From: JANPIX01 sp031425195
GTDB taxonomy: Bacteria > Pseudomonadota > Alphaproteobacteria > Rhodobacterales > Rhodobacteraceae
Assembly: GCA_031425195.1 (NCBI GenBank)
Contig: JANPIX010000017.1
Location: forward strand, 62,001 to 126,000
Direction: 5' to 3'
Length of the DNA stretch: 64,000 nt
The position numbers and the translations under genes are program-made. Positions 45,259 through 54,007 of this stretch are shown piece after piece; position 1 is the first letter of the stretch, and every line of letters begins with the position of its first letter. Below the pieces are notes generated by a model, which saw nothing but the letters and a program-made list of their open reading frames with translations, had not been told where the DNA came from and did not search any database.

Positions 45259-46494
45259 GTGACGCCACAGCGCACCGCCGAAACCGCCGCGCGTGCCAGT
45301 CGCGCGCGGCTTCTTGCCCTTCTGGCCGCCCGCCTGCGCGATGTGGCCGCCGCCGAAGAGGCGCTGGCGCAGGCCTTTGCGCTGGCCCTGCAGCACTGGC
45401 CGCTGTCAGGCGTGCCCGACCGCCCCGAAGCCTGGCTGATGACCGTTGCGAAACGTGCGGCAGGCCATGCCCGCGCACGCGACGCCACCACCCGGCGCGC
45501 AGAGGCCACCCTGCACATGATGGCCGAAGAACAGGTTGACACCATGACCACCCCGCGCGCCTTTCCCGACCACCGGCTGGGCCTGATGTTCGCCTGCACC
45601 CATCCGGCCATCGATACCGACACGCAGACACCCCTGATGTTGCAGGTCATTCTGGGGCTGCCCGCCGACCGCATCGCCCCGGCCTTCCTGATGACGGCGG
45701 GCGCGCTGGGGCAACGCCTGTCACGCGCCAAGGCGCGGCTCAAGGCGGCTGGGGCCAATTTCGCCATTCCCGACCCCGACGAGATTACCAACCGCCTGCC
45801 GCAGGTGATGGAGGCGATTGTCGCCGCCGCGGCACTGGGCTGGGAAGGGGTGCCCGGTTCCGATCCGGGCCGCGCCGATCTTGCTGCCGAGGCGGTCTAT
45901 CTTGCCGGATTGCTCGCGGAACTAGCCCCCGACAGCTCTGAGCCCAACGCCCTTCTGGCGCTCATCCTGCATGTCGGCGCGCGCGCCCCGGCCCGGCGCG
46001 GCGGCTATACCCCGCTGTCCGAACAGGATTGCCGCCTGTGGGATCAAACCATGATGCGCCGCGCCGATGCTGCCCTGCGCCGCGCAGGCAATCTTTCCAC
46101 CGGCCTGCCCCACCCCGGCCGGTTTCAGTTGCAGGCGGCGGTGCAGTCCGTGCACGCCGCACGCGCCGTCACGGGCCGCACGGACTGGGCGGCGCTGGAT
46201 GTGCTGTACCGCGCCCTCAACCGCCTGTGCCCCACAACGGGTGGGCAGGTCGCCGCCGCAGCCGTCACACTTGAACTGCACGGCCCCCAAGCGGCACTTG
46301 CAGCGCTGGACACCATCGGCGGCACCGATACATTCCAGCCCGCCCATGCCCTGCGGGCAGAGGCTTTGTCACGGGCAGGACAGCACGAACCGGCGCGACG
46401 GGCGCTTGATCGCGCGCTTGGGCTGGCGGAAGACCCGGCCCTGCAAGATTGGCTGTCCCGCCGCGCCGCCTATTGGGACAGCCAGCGATCGTAA
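45259..46494 (+). CDS. ECF sigma factor, ECF42-like with long C-terminal extension
   Basis: 411 residues. Region sigma-2 lies at about 12-75 (AAEEALAQAFALALQHWPLSGVPDRPEAWLMTVAKRAA); sigma-4 at about 120-170 (LMLQVILGLPADRIAPAFLMTAGALGQRLSRAKARL). Then comes a ~230-residue helical extension with TPR-like character, as in ECF42 factors, which lack an anti-sigma gene. Linked DGPF genes support the group. GTG start 3 bases after the preceding stop, with a poor ribosome site, which suggests translational coupling. Its end overlaps the convergent D-lyxose isomerase gene by 25 bp. Confidence 0.88.
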   Translation: MTPQRTAETAARASRARLLALLAARLRDVAAAEEALAQAFALALQHWPLSGVPDRPEAWLMTVAKRAAGHARARDATTRRAEATLHMMAEEQVDTMTTPRAFPDHRLGLMFACTHPAIDTDTQTPLMLQVILGLPADRIAPAFLMTAGALGQRLSRAKARLKAAGANFAIPDPDEITNRLPQVMEAIVAAAALGWEGVPGSDPGRADLAAEAVYLAGLLAELAPDSSEPNALLALILHVGARAPARRGGYTPLSEQDCRLWDQTMMRRADAALRRAGNLSTGLPHPGRFQLQAAVQSVHAARAVTGRTDWAALDVLYRALNRLCPTTGGQVAAAAVTLELHGPQAALAALDTIGGTDTFQPAHALRAEALSRAGQHEPARRALDRALGLAEDPALQDWLSRRAAYWDSQRS

Positions 46495-47156
46495 TCGCTG
46501 ACCAAAAGATGGGTCGGTGCCTCATCTTCTTCGATCTCGGCAAAACGTCCGATGGGTTCGACAAAGATGTTGTCGGTCACATCGTCATTCACCGTGCTGA
46601 CCTCACCGATCAGAACATCCCCGCCATCGCCCCAGAACGCATGCCAGTCGCCCGGCATCAATGTCACCGATTCGCCGGGGCGCAGGCGCAGCTTGTCGCC
46701 GGGCGCATAGGCGCGGTCGATCCCATCACAGCGCACCCGCCCGCCCCTGTCGCGGGCAAAATGCCCCTGATCGTCTGATCCGAACAACTCCACCACAAGC
46801 GTGGCCCCGCCCCGGTTGATGATATCCTCGGCCTTGATCACATGGGTGTGCATCGGCGAAAGCTGATCCTGCCGCGAAATCAGCAGTTTTTCGGCATAAC
46901 ACATGCCCCCGCCCCGTTGCAGATCGGCAAGCGATCCGTTGCGCAGCGTGAACAGGAACAGCCCCATCTCGTCATAGCGGCCCTGCCCGTAATCGGTGAT
47001 GTCCCATCCCATCCGGCTGTCCACGATGCGGCGCGCATCTGTGCGGGATTGAAAGGTTTCGGGCGACCAATAGGCAAAGGGCGGCAACACGAAACCGTAA
47101 TGGCGGATCATCGCATCCGCTTCGGCCATGATCTGATTGATGCGCGAACGTTTCAT
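46470..47156 (-). CDS. D-lyxose (D-mannose) isomerase, cupin type
   Basis: 228-residue cupin isomerase. Start MKRSRINQIMAEADAMI is typical of the family; metal ligands lie in SPMHTHVIKAEDI (two His, one Glu) and PGDWHAFWG (His). It interconverts D-lyxose and D-xylulose, or D-mannose and D-fructose. GGAGG stands 5 bases before the start. No sugar transporter or kinase is adjacent, so the physiological substrate is open. Confidence 0.85.
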   Translation of the reverse strand: MKRSRINQIMAEADAMIRHYGFVLPPFAYWSPETFQSRTDARRIVDSRMGWDITDYGQGRYDEMGLFLFTLRNGSLADLQRGGGMCYAEKLLISRQDQLSPMHTHVIKAEDIINRGGATLVVELFGSDDQGHFARDRGGRVRCDGIDRAYAPGDKLRLRPGESVTLMPGDWHAFWGDGGDVLIGEVSTVNDDVTDNIFVEPIGRFAEIEEDEAPTHLLVSDYDRWLSQ

Positions 47157-47216
47157 CGGTGCCTCCCAGGCTTTGGCCTTGGACTATAACGAAGCATCGT
47201 CGCGCAACAAGACGGG

Positions 47217-48083
47217 TCAGGGCTTCAGGCGCTGTTCCAGCACGGCGCGCATGGTCAGGGGCGCGCGGCCCAGCAGCCGTTCCAGCGTCGGGTCCACCAT
47301 CGCAAATTCGCCCGCCCGCGCCGCGACGAACAACCCCAGCATCATGCCCACCACTGCATCGGGAAGCCCCCGCGCGGCCATCATTGCACACCAGTCGTCA
47401 TCCGACAGCGCCGCACGCCCGATCTTTCGCCCGAGGATAGGCTCCACAAGCGCCACCAGATCCGCCAGATCCAGCGCCTTGCCTGCCGTCAGGGGGGGCG
47501 TCGGCCCGTCGAACATGTCGTCCGAAGCCAGAATGATGGCCGCCGCTTCGGCCAGATCGGCATGCGCCGTCCAGGCCACCTTGCCATCCTGCGGCCCAGT
47601 CGCCACGCCGGTCTTCAATGCGTCGGTCAAAAGATCAACCGCACTTGACGCATAAAACCCGTGGCGCAGCGCCGTCCACTTCAACCCGCTTTCCTGCAGC
47701 ATCCCCTCGGTTGCCGCATGATCGTGCATCGGCGAAAACGCAGATGTGGCGCTCGCCGCCATGTGGCTCGTGTAGACGATCCGCCGGGCACCAGCAGCCT
47801 TGGCCGCCTCCATGGCCGCCTTGTGCTGCGCCAGCGGGTCACCGCCCGACCGGCGCGCGTTGGACGACACGATCAACACCTGCGTGGCCCCTTCGAAGGC
47901 GTCGGCCAAAGTCGCGGGTTCGTCGAAATTGCCCTGCCGCACCCGCACCCCGGCGCGCGCAAATTCTGCCGCCTTTTCAGGGTCGCGCACGCTGACGCCG
48001 ATCCGTTGGGCCGGCACGCGTGCCATCAGATGCGTGACGATCGCACGGCCAAGCTGCCCGGATGCGCCGGTGACGATGATCAT
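47217..48083 (-). CDS. NmrA/QorB-like NAD(P)H-binding protein
   Basis: 288-residue atypical short-chain dehydrogenase: N-terminal TGASGQLG nucleotide site, VSVRDPEKAAEFARAGVRV, and no SDR Tyr-x3-Lys pair, as in NmrA/QorB quinone oxidoreductases. AGGAG stands 8 bases before the start. Divergent from a TetR regulator over a 107-bp spacer rich in dyad symmetry, so it is the regulator's likely target. Confidence 0.87.
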   Translation of the reverse strand: MIIVTGASGQLGRAIVTHLMARVPAQRIGVSVRDPEKAAEFARAGVRVRQGNFDEPATLADAFEGATQVLIVSSNARRSGGDPLAQHKAAMEAAKAAGARRIVYTSHMAASATSAFSPMHDHAATEGMLQESGLKWTALRHGFYASSAVDLLTDALKTGVATGPQDGKVAWTAHADLAEAAAIILASDDMFDGPTPPLTAGKALDLADLVALVEPILGRKIGRAALSDDDWCAMMAARGLPDAVVGMMLGLFVAARAGEFAMVDPTLERLLGRAPLTMRAVLEQRLKP

Positions 48084-48105
48084 GGCGGGGGCTCCTGAAT
48101 ATCAT

Positions 48106-48160
48106 TGATAACAACTTGTAGGTATCATTGATTATCGCTGATAGCAAGTTGCCGCTATCG
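48106..48160. promoter_or_regulatory. double operator between NmrA-like and TetR genes
   Basis: Two 22-bp dyads: TGATA-N12-TATCA (48106-48127) and TGATAGC-N8-GCTATCG (48139-48160, with perfect GATAGC/GCTATC arms). Their centres are 33 bp apart, about three helical turns. A third dyad (TATCA ... TGATA, 48123-48143) joins them. The stretch is AT-rich against its surroundings. Both divergent start codons are within about 55 bp, so a TetR dimer bound here could repress both genes. Confidence 0.78.
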
Positions 48161-48190
48161 TTGAAATGAAGGGAATGTTATCCCAGACGC

Positions 48191-48910
48191 ATGATCGACG
48201 TCGCCGCCAACGACCCTGAAGTGCCGCACCTTGACCTGCGCCGCAGGATCATCATGGCAACGGTCGACCTGATCGCCGCCGGTGGCCGGGATGCCGCCAC
48301 AACACGGGCAATCGCGGCGTCCGCATCGGTGCAGGCTCCGGCCATCTACCGGCTGTTTGGCGACAAGCGCGGCCTGATGGACGCGGTAATCGAACATGGG
48401 TTTTCGCATTATGTCGCGCAAAAAGGCGTGCAAGACCCCCATCCCGACCCGCTGCAGGATCTGTCCGATGGGTGGGACGCGCATGTCGCCTTCTGTCTGG
48501 CCAATCCGGGCCTGTTCACAGTGATGACCGGCGATCCACACCCCCGCGCGCCTTCGTATCAAGCGGGCGAGGCGGTGCTGCGGCGTCGCGTGCATGCGGT
48601 CGCCAAAACCAGCCGCCTTCAGATGACCGAAGATCGTGCGGTGGCGCTTCTTCAGTCGGTGGCGCACGGAACCGTTCTGACCCTGCTGGGCCAACCAGCC
48701 GCGCACCGCGACCCCGGCCTGCTGCACGTTGCGCGTGATGCAGTCATCCTCGCCATGGTCGGGCCGCAGGCACCGGATGCGGACATGGAAACCGCCGGGG
48801 TTCGGGGCGCTGCCGCAGGGCTCCGCGCCCTGCTGCCCGGCACCAAGGCGCTCAGCCTCGGCGAAACGCATCTGATGGAAGAATTGCTCGACCGGATCGC
48901 CAACGGCTGA
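48191..48910 (+). CDS. TetR-family repressor
   Basis: 239 residues with a TetR helix-turn-helix at about 18-64 (GGRDAATTRAIAASASVQAPAIYRLFGDKRGLMDAVIEHGF) and a helical ligand-binding domain. Divergent from the NmrA/QorB-like gene; the double operator in the spacer is the obvious binding site. Probably senses an electrophile or quinone-like compound handled by that enzyme, which is inference. Convergent with the C26 amidotransferase gene, 4 bp apart. Confidence 0.87.
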   Translation: MIDVAANDPEVPHLDLRRRIIMATVDLIAAGGRDAATTRAIAASASVQAPAIYRLFGDKRGLMDAVIEHGFSHYVAQKGVQDPHPDPLQDLSDGWDAHVAFCLANPGLFTVMTGDPHPRAPSYQAGEAVLRRRVHAVAKTSRLQMTEDRAVALLQSVAHGTVLTLLGQPAAHRDPGLLHVARDAVILAMVGPQAPDADMETAGVRGAAAGLRALLPGTKALSLGETHLMEELLDRIANG

Positions 48911-48914
48911 ACGA

Positions 48915-49736
48915 TCACGCCCGCAGCAGGTGAACCTCGCCCCGCCCTGCCCAGGCGCGCACTGCCTGACCAAAAGCCTCGAACAGCGGTCGTGAAACAG
49001 GGTCGGCGGCGGCGTTCCATTCCGGGTGCCATTGCACCGAAAGCGTGAACCCCGGCGCACCCCTGACGTAAATCGCCTCGGGCGTGCCATCGGGCGCTTC
49101 GCCGTCAATCACGATATCGGGCGCGCAGCGAGCAATCCCCTGCCCGTGCAGCGTGTTCGTCATCACCTCTTCCGACCCAAGCAGCCTGGCGAAAACACCC
49201 CCCGGCGTGAATCTGACCGGATGGCGCAGGGCGAACTTTTCCTCCAACGTCCCGTCCGGCGGCATCCGGTGGTTCATCCGTCCGGGAAGATCGCGGATTT
49301 CAGGGTAAAGTGTGCCGCCAAGTGCCACGTTCACCTCTTGAAACCCCCGGCAAACCCCAAGGAACGGCTGCCCCCGTTCCACACAGGCCCGGATCAGCGG
49401 CAAGGTAATGGCGTCTCGGCTGCGGTCAAAACAGCCGTGCGCCGGCGTTTCCTCCTCGCCATATTCCGAAGGGTGCACATTGGGACGCCCCCCGGTCAGC
49501 AAGAACCCGTCGCACAGCGCCAGAAGATCGTTCACCGACACCAGCCCCGGATCGGACGGAATGATCAGCGGAAGACACCCCGAAACGCAGGACACCGCTT
49601 CGGAATTCATCGTGCCACCGGCATGGACCGGATAGCTTTCGTTCAGAAGACTGCTGTTGCCGATAATGCCGACAACCGGGCGACTGGTTCTTGCACAGGG
49701 CATTGGGTGACAATTCTGTTTTGTTTCATCAAACAT
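48915..49736 (-). CDS. class I glutamine amidotransferase-like hydrolase (peptidase C26, PuuD-like)
   Basis: 273 residues. Nucleophile elbow FLGVCRGFQEVN with the catalytic Cys; the His/Glu pair is in QWHPEWN; the N terminus RPVVGIIGN and LLTGGRPNVHP fit gamma-glutamyl-gamma-aminobutyrate hydrolases. The start is uncertain: ATG 49736 and ATG 49703 are both open and neither has a good ribosome site; the longer is listed. Without neighbouring puu genes the substrate is open. The 201 bp upstream, to the DenD-like gene, hold no gene I can support. Confidence 0.8.
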   Translation of the reverse strand: MFDETKQNCHPMPCARTSRPVVGIIGNSSLLNESYPVHAGGTMNSEAVSCVSGCLPLIIPSDPGLVSVNDLLALCDGFLLTGGRPNVHPSEYGEEETPAHGCFDRSRDAITLPLIRACVERGQPFLGVCRGFQEVNVALGGTLYPEIRDLPGRMNHRMPPDGTLEEKFALRHPVRFTPGGVFARLLGSEEVMTNTLHGQGIARCAPDIVIDGEAPDGTPEAIYVRGAPGFTLSVQWHPEWNAAADPVSRPLFEAFGQAVRAWAGRGEVHLLRA

Positions 49737-49937
49737 AGGGTCACCGGGGCCTGACTTGAAGGCCAAAAATACTGTGAACCCCTGCACAGACGCACAGTCT
49801 GCCCATATGTTACGCAGGAACCGCATAAAGCGGCACTTTGCCAGGCGGCCCGCTGTCGATATGCCCCCCCGAATGGACCTTGGCCCCACGCCGCCGCCGT
49901 GGTCATGTGCACCTGTAATTTCAAACGGGGGGCGCGC

Positions 49938-50906
49938 ATGCATGTTCTGATCCTTGGCGCGGCGGGAATGCTGGGCCGCAAACTGGCATCGGCCCTCGCT
50001 GCCGCCTCACCCGGTGGCCCCCTCGTGACAAAACTGACCCTCGCCGACGTGGTTTTGCCTGTGCGACCGCCCTTTGCAGGCCCGGTCGAAACGATGGTGA
50101 CGGACGCAGCCTCCCCCTCGGCCCCTGCCCGTTTGCTGGCAGGCCGTCCCGACATCATCTTCCACCTCGCCGCCATCGTCTCGGCCGAGGCAGAGGCCGA
50201 TTTTGCCAAGGGCTATGCCATCAACCTCGACGCCAGCCGCGCCCTGTTCGCGGCAATCGCCGACATCCCGGACTACTGCCCCCGCGTCGTGTTTTCCTCC
50301 AGCACCGCCGTCTTTGGCGCGCCCTTTCCCGACGTCATCACCGACGACTTCCACCTCACCCCGCGCAGCAGTTACGGCGTGCAAAAGGCAATGACGGAAA
50401 TGCTGCTTGCCGATTTCACGCGGCGCGGCTTTCTGCAAGGCATCGCCCTTCGCCTGCCCACGATCTGCATCCGCCCCGGCGCGGCGAACAAGGCGGCCTC
50501 CAGCTTTTTCTCGGGCATCCTGCGCGAACCCCTGAACGGTCAGCGCAGCACCCTGCCCGTCCGCGAAAGCCTGCGCCACTGGTTCGCAAGCCCGCGTGCG
50601 GCCACGGGTTTCTTCCTTCATGCCGCAACCATCGACCTTGCCCTTGTCGGGCCGAACCGCAGCCTGAACATGCCGGGCCTGTCCGCCACTGTCGCCGAAC
50701 AGATCGAGGCGCTGCGTGCCGCAGCAGGCCAGTCCGCGGTTGATCTGATTGACCACCGCCCCGACCCCGCCATCGCCGCCATTGTCGAAACCTGGCCTCA
50801 ACGGTTTGACACCGCCCGCGCAACCGCCCTTGGTTTCAAGGCCGAAAGCAATTTTTCAGAGATTCTGGACGTCTACCTGAAAGACGACTTTCAACCCGCC
50901 GCCTGA
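49938..50906 (+). CDS. denD: NAD-dependent epimerase/dehydratase, D-erythronate dehydrogenase-like
   Basis: 322-residue extended SDR: Rossmann GAAGMLGRK at 8-16, the SSSTAVFG strand, and catalytic YGVQK. Overall sequence (ADVVLP, FHLAAIVSAEAE, ALRLPTICIRPG) fits DenD, which oxidises D-erythronate to 2-oxo-tetronate. Partners of that pathway (OtnK, OtnC, OtnI) are not in the window, so the role is tentative. Start at ATG 49938, with a G-run upstream. Ends convergently, overlapping the aminotransferase gene by 16 bp. Confidence 0.75.
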   Translation: MHVLILGAAGMLGRKLASALAAASPGGPLVTKLTLADVVLPVRPPFAGPVETMVTDAASPSAPARLLAGRPDIIFHLAAIVSAEAEADFAKGYAINLDASRALFAAIADIPDYCPRVVFSSSTAVFGAPFPDVITDDFHLTPRSSYGVQKAMTEMLLADFTRRGFLQGIALRLPTICIRPGAANKAASSFFSGILREPLNGQRSTLPVRESLRHWFASPRAATGFFLHAATIDLALVGPNRSLNMPGLSATVAEQIEALRAAAGQSAVDLIDHRPDPAIAAIVETWPQRFDTARATALGFKAESNFSEILDVYLKDDFQPAA

Positions 50907-52108
50907 CCCACGGCGCGGGCCACAACCCCCGCCGCCGCGTCAAGCGCACCCGGCCCGTGCGGGATCCCCAAAGCCACCATCCCGGCTTGCATCACGGCCA
51001 GAACGCCCAATGTCATATGGGCGTTCACATGCCCCATATGGGCCACGCGCAACCACCCGTCGGCCTGCGGATCATCGTCCGACCCCATGCCCAGCCCGAT
51101 GCCGAGCGTCACGCCAGCGTGGTCCTCGACCCAGCGGCGCAAACGTGTGGCGTCACCGCCGCCAAACCGGATGCTGGTGACCGACCGCCCCCGTTGATCC
51201 GGGTCTGCGACGTTCAGTGCGATGGCCGGATTGCCCCGGCCCCAGGCGGCCACCGCCGTCCACACACACGCCGCCAATGCAACATGGCGCGCGTGGATGG
51301 CCGATAGCCCTTCCTCGGCAATCATGTTCAAGGCTTCGCGCAGCGCGAAAAGATGATGGGTCGGTGCGGTGCCATGCCAGTATTGCCAGAACTCCGCCGG
51401 CGCGGCGCGCAGCGTCCAGTCCCAATAGGGCGTGCGCAGGTCGGATACGGCGCAAGCCTCCCGCGCGCGTTCCGAAAACCACACGAAGGCAAGCCCGGGG
51501 GGCGTCATCAGCCCCTTCTGGCTTGCGGCGACTGTCACATCAACGCCCCACTCGTCCATCCGGTAATCGTCACAGCCCATGGATGCGATGCAATCCACCG
51601 CCAGCAGCGCGGGGTGCCCTTCGGCATCCAGCGCGCGGCGCAACGCGGGCACATCATTGCGAACCGTCGATGCGGTATCGACATGGGTCGCCAGAACCGC
51701 CTTGATCCTGTGCCCGGTGTCCGCGCGCAAAACCTGCGCCAGACGCGCCGGATCGGCGGCGACAGACCGCCCGAAATCCACGACCTCCACTTCGACCCCG
51801 ATGGCCCGCGCGGCATTGGCCCAGCCCATGCCGAAATTCCCCGTCGACAGGACCACCGCCTTGTCGCCCCGGCTGAACAGGTTCATGTTCGCCGCTTCCC
51901 ACGCCGCATGGCCGTTGCCGATATAGGTGGCCAGATGATGCTGCGTGCCCGCAATCGCCCGCAGGTCCGGCCAAAGCCCGGCCACCATACTGTGCAGTTC
52001 ACCTTCATAGATGTTGGGCGACGGGCGCTGCATCGCGGCCAGCACCCGGTCGGGCATGACAGAGGGGCCGGGAATGGCAAGATAAGGGCGGCCGTTGGCA
52101 AGGGTCAT
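50891..52108 (-). CDS. class V aminotransferase (serine/alanine--glyoxylate type)
   Basis: 405-residue PLP enzyme. The PLP lysine is in VAASQKGLMTPPG; LAVDCIASMGCDDYRMDEWGVDV holds the ring-nitrogen aspartate; the N terminus YLAIPGPSVMPDRVLAAM is typical of the AGT/SGAT group that transaminates glyoxylate with serine or alanine. GGAG stands 7 bases before the second of two adjacent ATG codons, which is used here. Amino donor cannot be fixed by sequence alone. Confidence 0.85.
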   Translation of the reverse strand: MTLANGRPYLAIPGPSVMPDRVLAAMQRPSPNIYEGELHSMVAGLWPDLRAIAGTQHHLATYIGNGHAAWEAANMNLFSRGDKAVVLSTGNFGMGWANAARAIGVEVEVVDFGRSVAADPARLAQVLRADTGHRIKAVLATHVDTASTVRNDVPALRRALDAEGHPALLAVDCIASMGCDDYRMDEWGVDVTVAASQKGLMTPPGLAFVWFSERAREACAVSDLRTPYWDWTLRAAPAEFWQYWHGTAPTHHLFALREALNMIAEEGLSAIHARHVALAACVWTAVAAWGRGNPAIALNVADPDQRGRSVTSIRFGGGDATRLRRWVEDHAGVTLGIGLGMGSDDDPQADGWLRVAHMGHVNAHMTLGVLAVMQAGMVALGIPHGPGALDAAAGVVARAVGQAAG

Positions 52109-52212
52109 CATCAGGCTCCGGTTGAACAGACCATCGCTACGGTGCCCCTGTGCCGCCGTCAACCACTGCCCCCCGCCTTGCCACCCTGCCGCACGATGCG
52201 CTATGCCGCAGC

Positions 52213-53973
52213 ATGGCCACTGACAGTCCTCCTGCCCGCCGCCCTGCCTATCTCGCCCGCCTTTGGCGCGGCTATCTGCGCCCGCACAGCGGCAAGCTGG
52301 CCCTCGCCTTCGGCCTCATGGTGGTCGAGGGCAGCACTCTGGGCGCGCTCAGCTTTCTTCTTGAACCGCTGTTCGACAGGGTTTTCGCAGATGGCGGTCA
52401 GGACGCGCTGATCTGGGTGGGGCTTGGCATCCTTGCGCTGTTCCTGATCCGCGCCACCACTCTTGTCGCCTCACGCAGCCTGATGACATCGGTGTCGCAG
52501 CAGGCCTCGGGGGCCATGCAGGGCGATCTTCTGGAACATCTCCTGACACTCGACAGCCGGTTCTTCCAGACAAACCCGCCCGGTGCCCTGATCGAACGGG
52601 TTCAGGGCGACACGCTCGCCGTTCAGGCCGTCTGGTCATCCCTGCTGACGGGCGTCGGGCGCGACAGCATCGCCCTTCTGTCGCTGTTCGCCGTGGCCCT
52701 GTCGATTGATTGGCAATGGACGCTCGCCGCACTTGTCGGCGCGCCGCTGTTGCTCATTCCCGCGCTAACGCTGCAACGCTATATCCGGCGCAAGACGGCG
52801 CAGATGCGCAATTCTGCAGGCCAACGCGCCACCCGGCTGGATGAGATTTTTCACGGCATCCAGCCCGTCAAACTGAACCGCATGGAACAGTACCAGACCA
52901 GCCGCTTTCGCGCCATCGTGGCGCAGATTGTCCGGGCCGAGGTTCGCATGGCCACAGGCCGCGCGATGATGCCCGCCCTGATCGACGTGGTGACAGGCAT
53001 CGGCTTTTTCGCCGTCCTGATGCTTGGCGGGCGCGAAGTTGCGGCGGGCGAACGCACGACGGGCGAGTTCATGGCCTTCTTCACTGCCATGGCCCTGACG
53101 TTCCAACCCCTGCGCCGATTGGGCGATCTGGCAGGCGTCTGGCAAATTGCCGCAGCCAGCCTTGACCGGATCTATGACCTGTTCGATCTGCCCCCCCAAC
53201 ATCGCCCTGCACCTGAAACCACTGCTCACGCGCCATGGCCCGCAACCCCGCCCGACATCCGGTTCGACGCTGTCACCTTTGGCTATGACGGCACGCCGGT
53301 TCTGAATGGCCTGACCTTCACTGCACGCGGCGGGCAGATGACAGCACTTGTCGGGGCATCCGGCGCGGGCAAAAGCACCGTCTTCCACCTTCTAACGGGG
53401 TTGGAGCGCCCGGCGGCAGGAACCATCACACTTGCCGGTCACGACATCACGACGATCCCATTGTCGGACCTGCGCGATCAGATCGCCGTCGTGTCGCAGG
53501 AAACCGGGTTGTTCGATGAAACCATCCGCGAAAATGTGGTCCTTGGCCGCGCCACCGACGACAGCGCCCTCAACGCCGCCCTCGATGCAGCCCACGTCAG
53601 CACCTTTGCCACAGCCTTGCCGCAAGGGATCGACACACCCGCAGGCCCGCGCGGTTCGGCTTTGTCGGGCGGGCAGCGTCAGCGCGTGGCGATTGCCCGC
53701 GCCCTTCTGCGTGCAGCGCCGGTCCTCCTCCTCGACGAAGCAACCAGCGCCCTCGACACCGAGTCCGAGGCACTCGTCTCTGCCGCGCTGGCCTCCCTTG
53801 GCCGGGGGCGCACCACACTGGTGATCGCCCACCGCCTCGCCACTGTTCGCGCGGCCGATCAGATCATCGTGCTCGATCAGGGCCGCGTCATCGAATCCGG
53901 CACCCACGACGCCCTGATGGCCCAAGGCGGGCGCTATGCCGATCTGCAGAGGATGCAGTTGCTGGGCAACTGA
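52213..53973 (+). CDS. MsbA-like ABC exporter (fused permease-ATPase)
   Basis: 586 residues. Six membrane helices in the first ~310 residues, then the ATPase domain with Walker A GASGAGKST, signature LSGGQRQR, Walker B VLLLDEATSALD and switch His in IAHRL. The order is that of homodimeric exporters of lipids, peptides or drugs (MsbA/BmrA type). Start uncertain: ATG 52213 or GTG 52150, neither with a clear ribosome site. Precedes ygfZ by 34 bp on the same strand. Confidence 0.88.
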   Translation: MATDSPPARRPAYLARLWRGYLRPHSGKLALAFGLMVVEGSTLGALSFLLEPLFDRVFADGGQDALIWVGLGILALFLIRATTLVASRSLMTSVSQQASGAMQGDLLEHLLTLDSRFFQTNPPGALIERVQGDTLAVQAVWSSLLTGVGRDSIALLSLFAVALSIDWQWTLAALVGAPLLLIPALTLQRYIRRKTAQMRNSAGQRATRLDEIFHGIQPVKLNRMEQYQTSRFRAIVAQIVRAEVRMATGRAMMPALIDVVTGIGFFAVLMLGGREVAAGERTTGEFMAFFTAMALTFQPLRRLGDLAGVWQIAAASLDRIYDLFDLPPQHRPAPETTAHAPWPATPPDIRFDAVTFGYDGTPVLNGLTFTARGGQMTALVGASGAGKSTVFHLLTGLERPAAGTITLAGHDITTIPLSDLRDQIAVVSQETGLFDETIRENVVLGRATDDSALNAALDAAHVSTFATALPQGIDTPAGPRGSALSGGQRQRVAIARALLRAAPVLLLDEATSALDTESEALVSAALASLGRGRTTLVIAHRLATVRAADQIIVLDQGRVIESGTHDALMAQGGRYADLQRMQLLGN

Positions 53974-54007
53974 CCCTTTCGCCCCCCGCATCCCGCGCTA
54001 TACTCTG

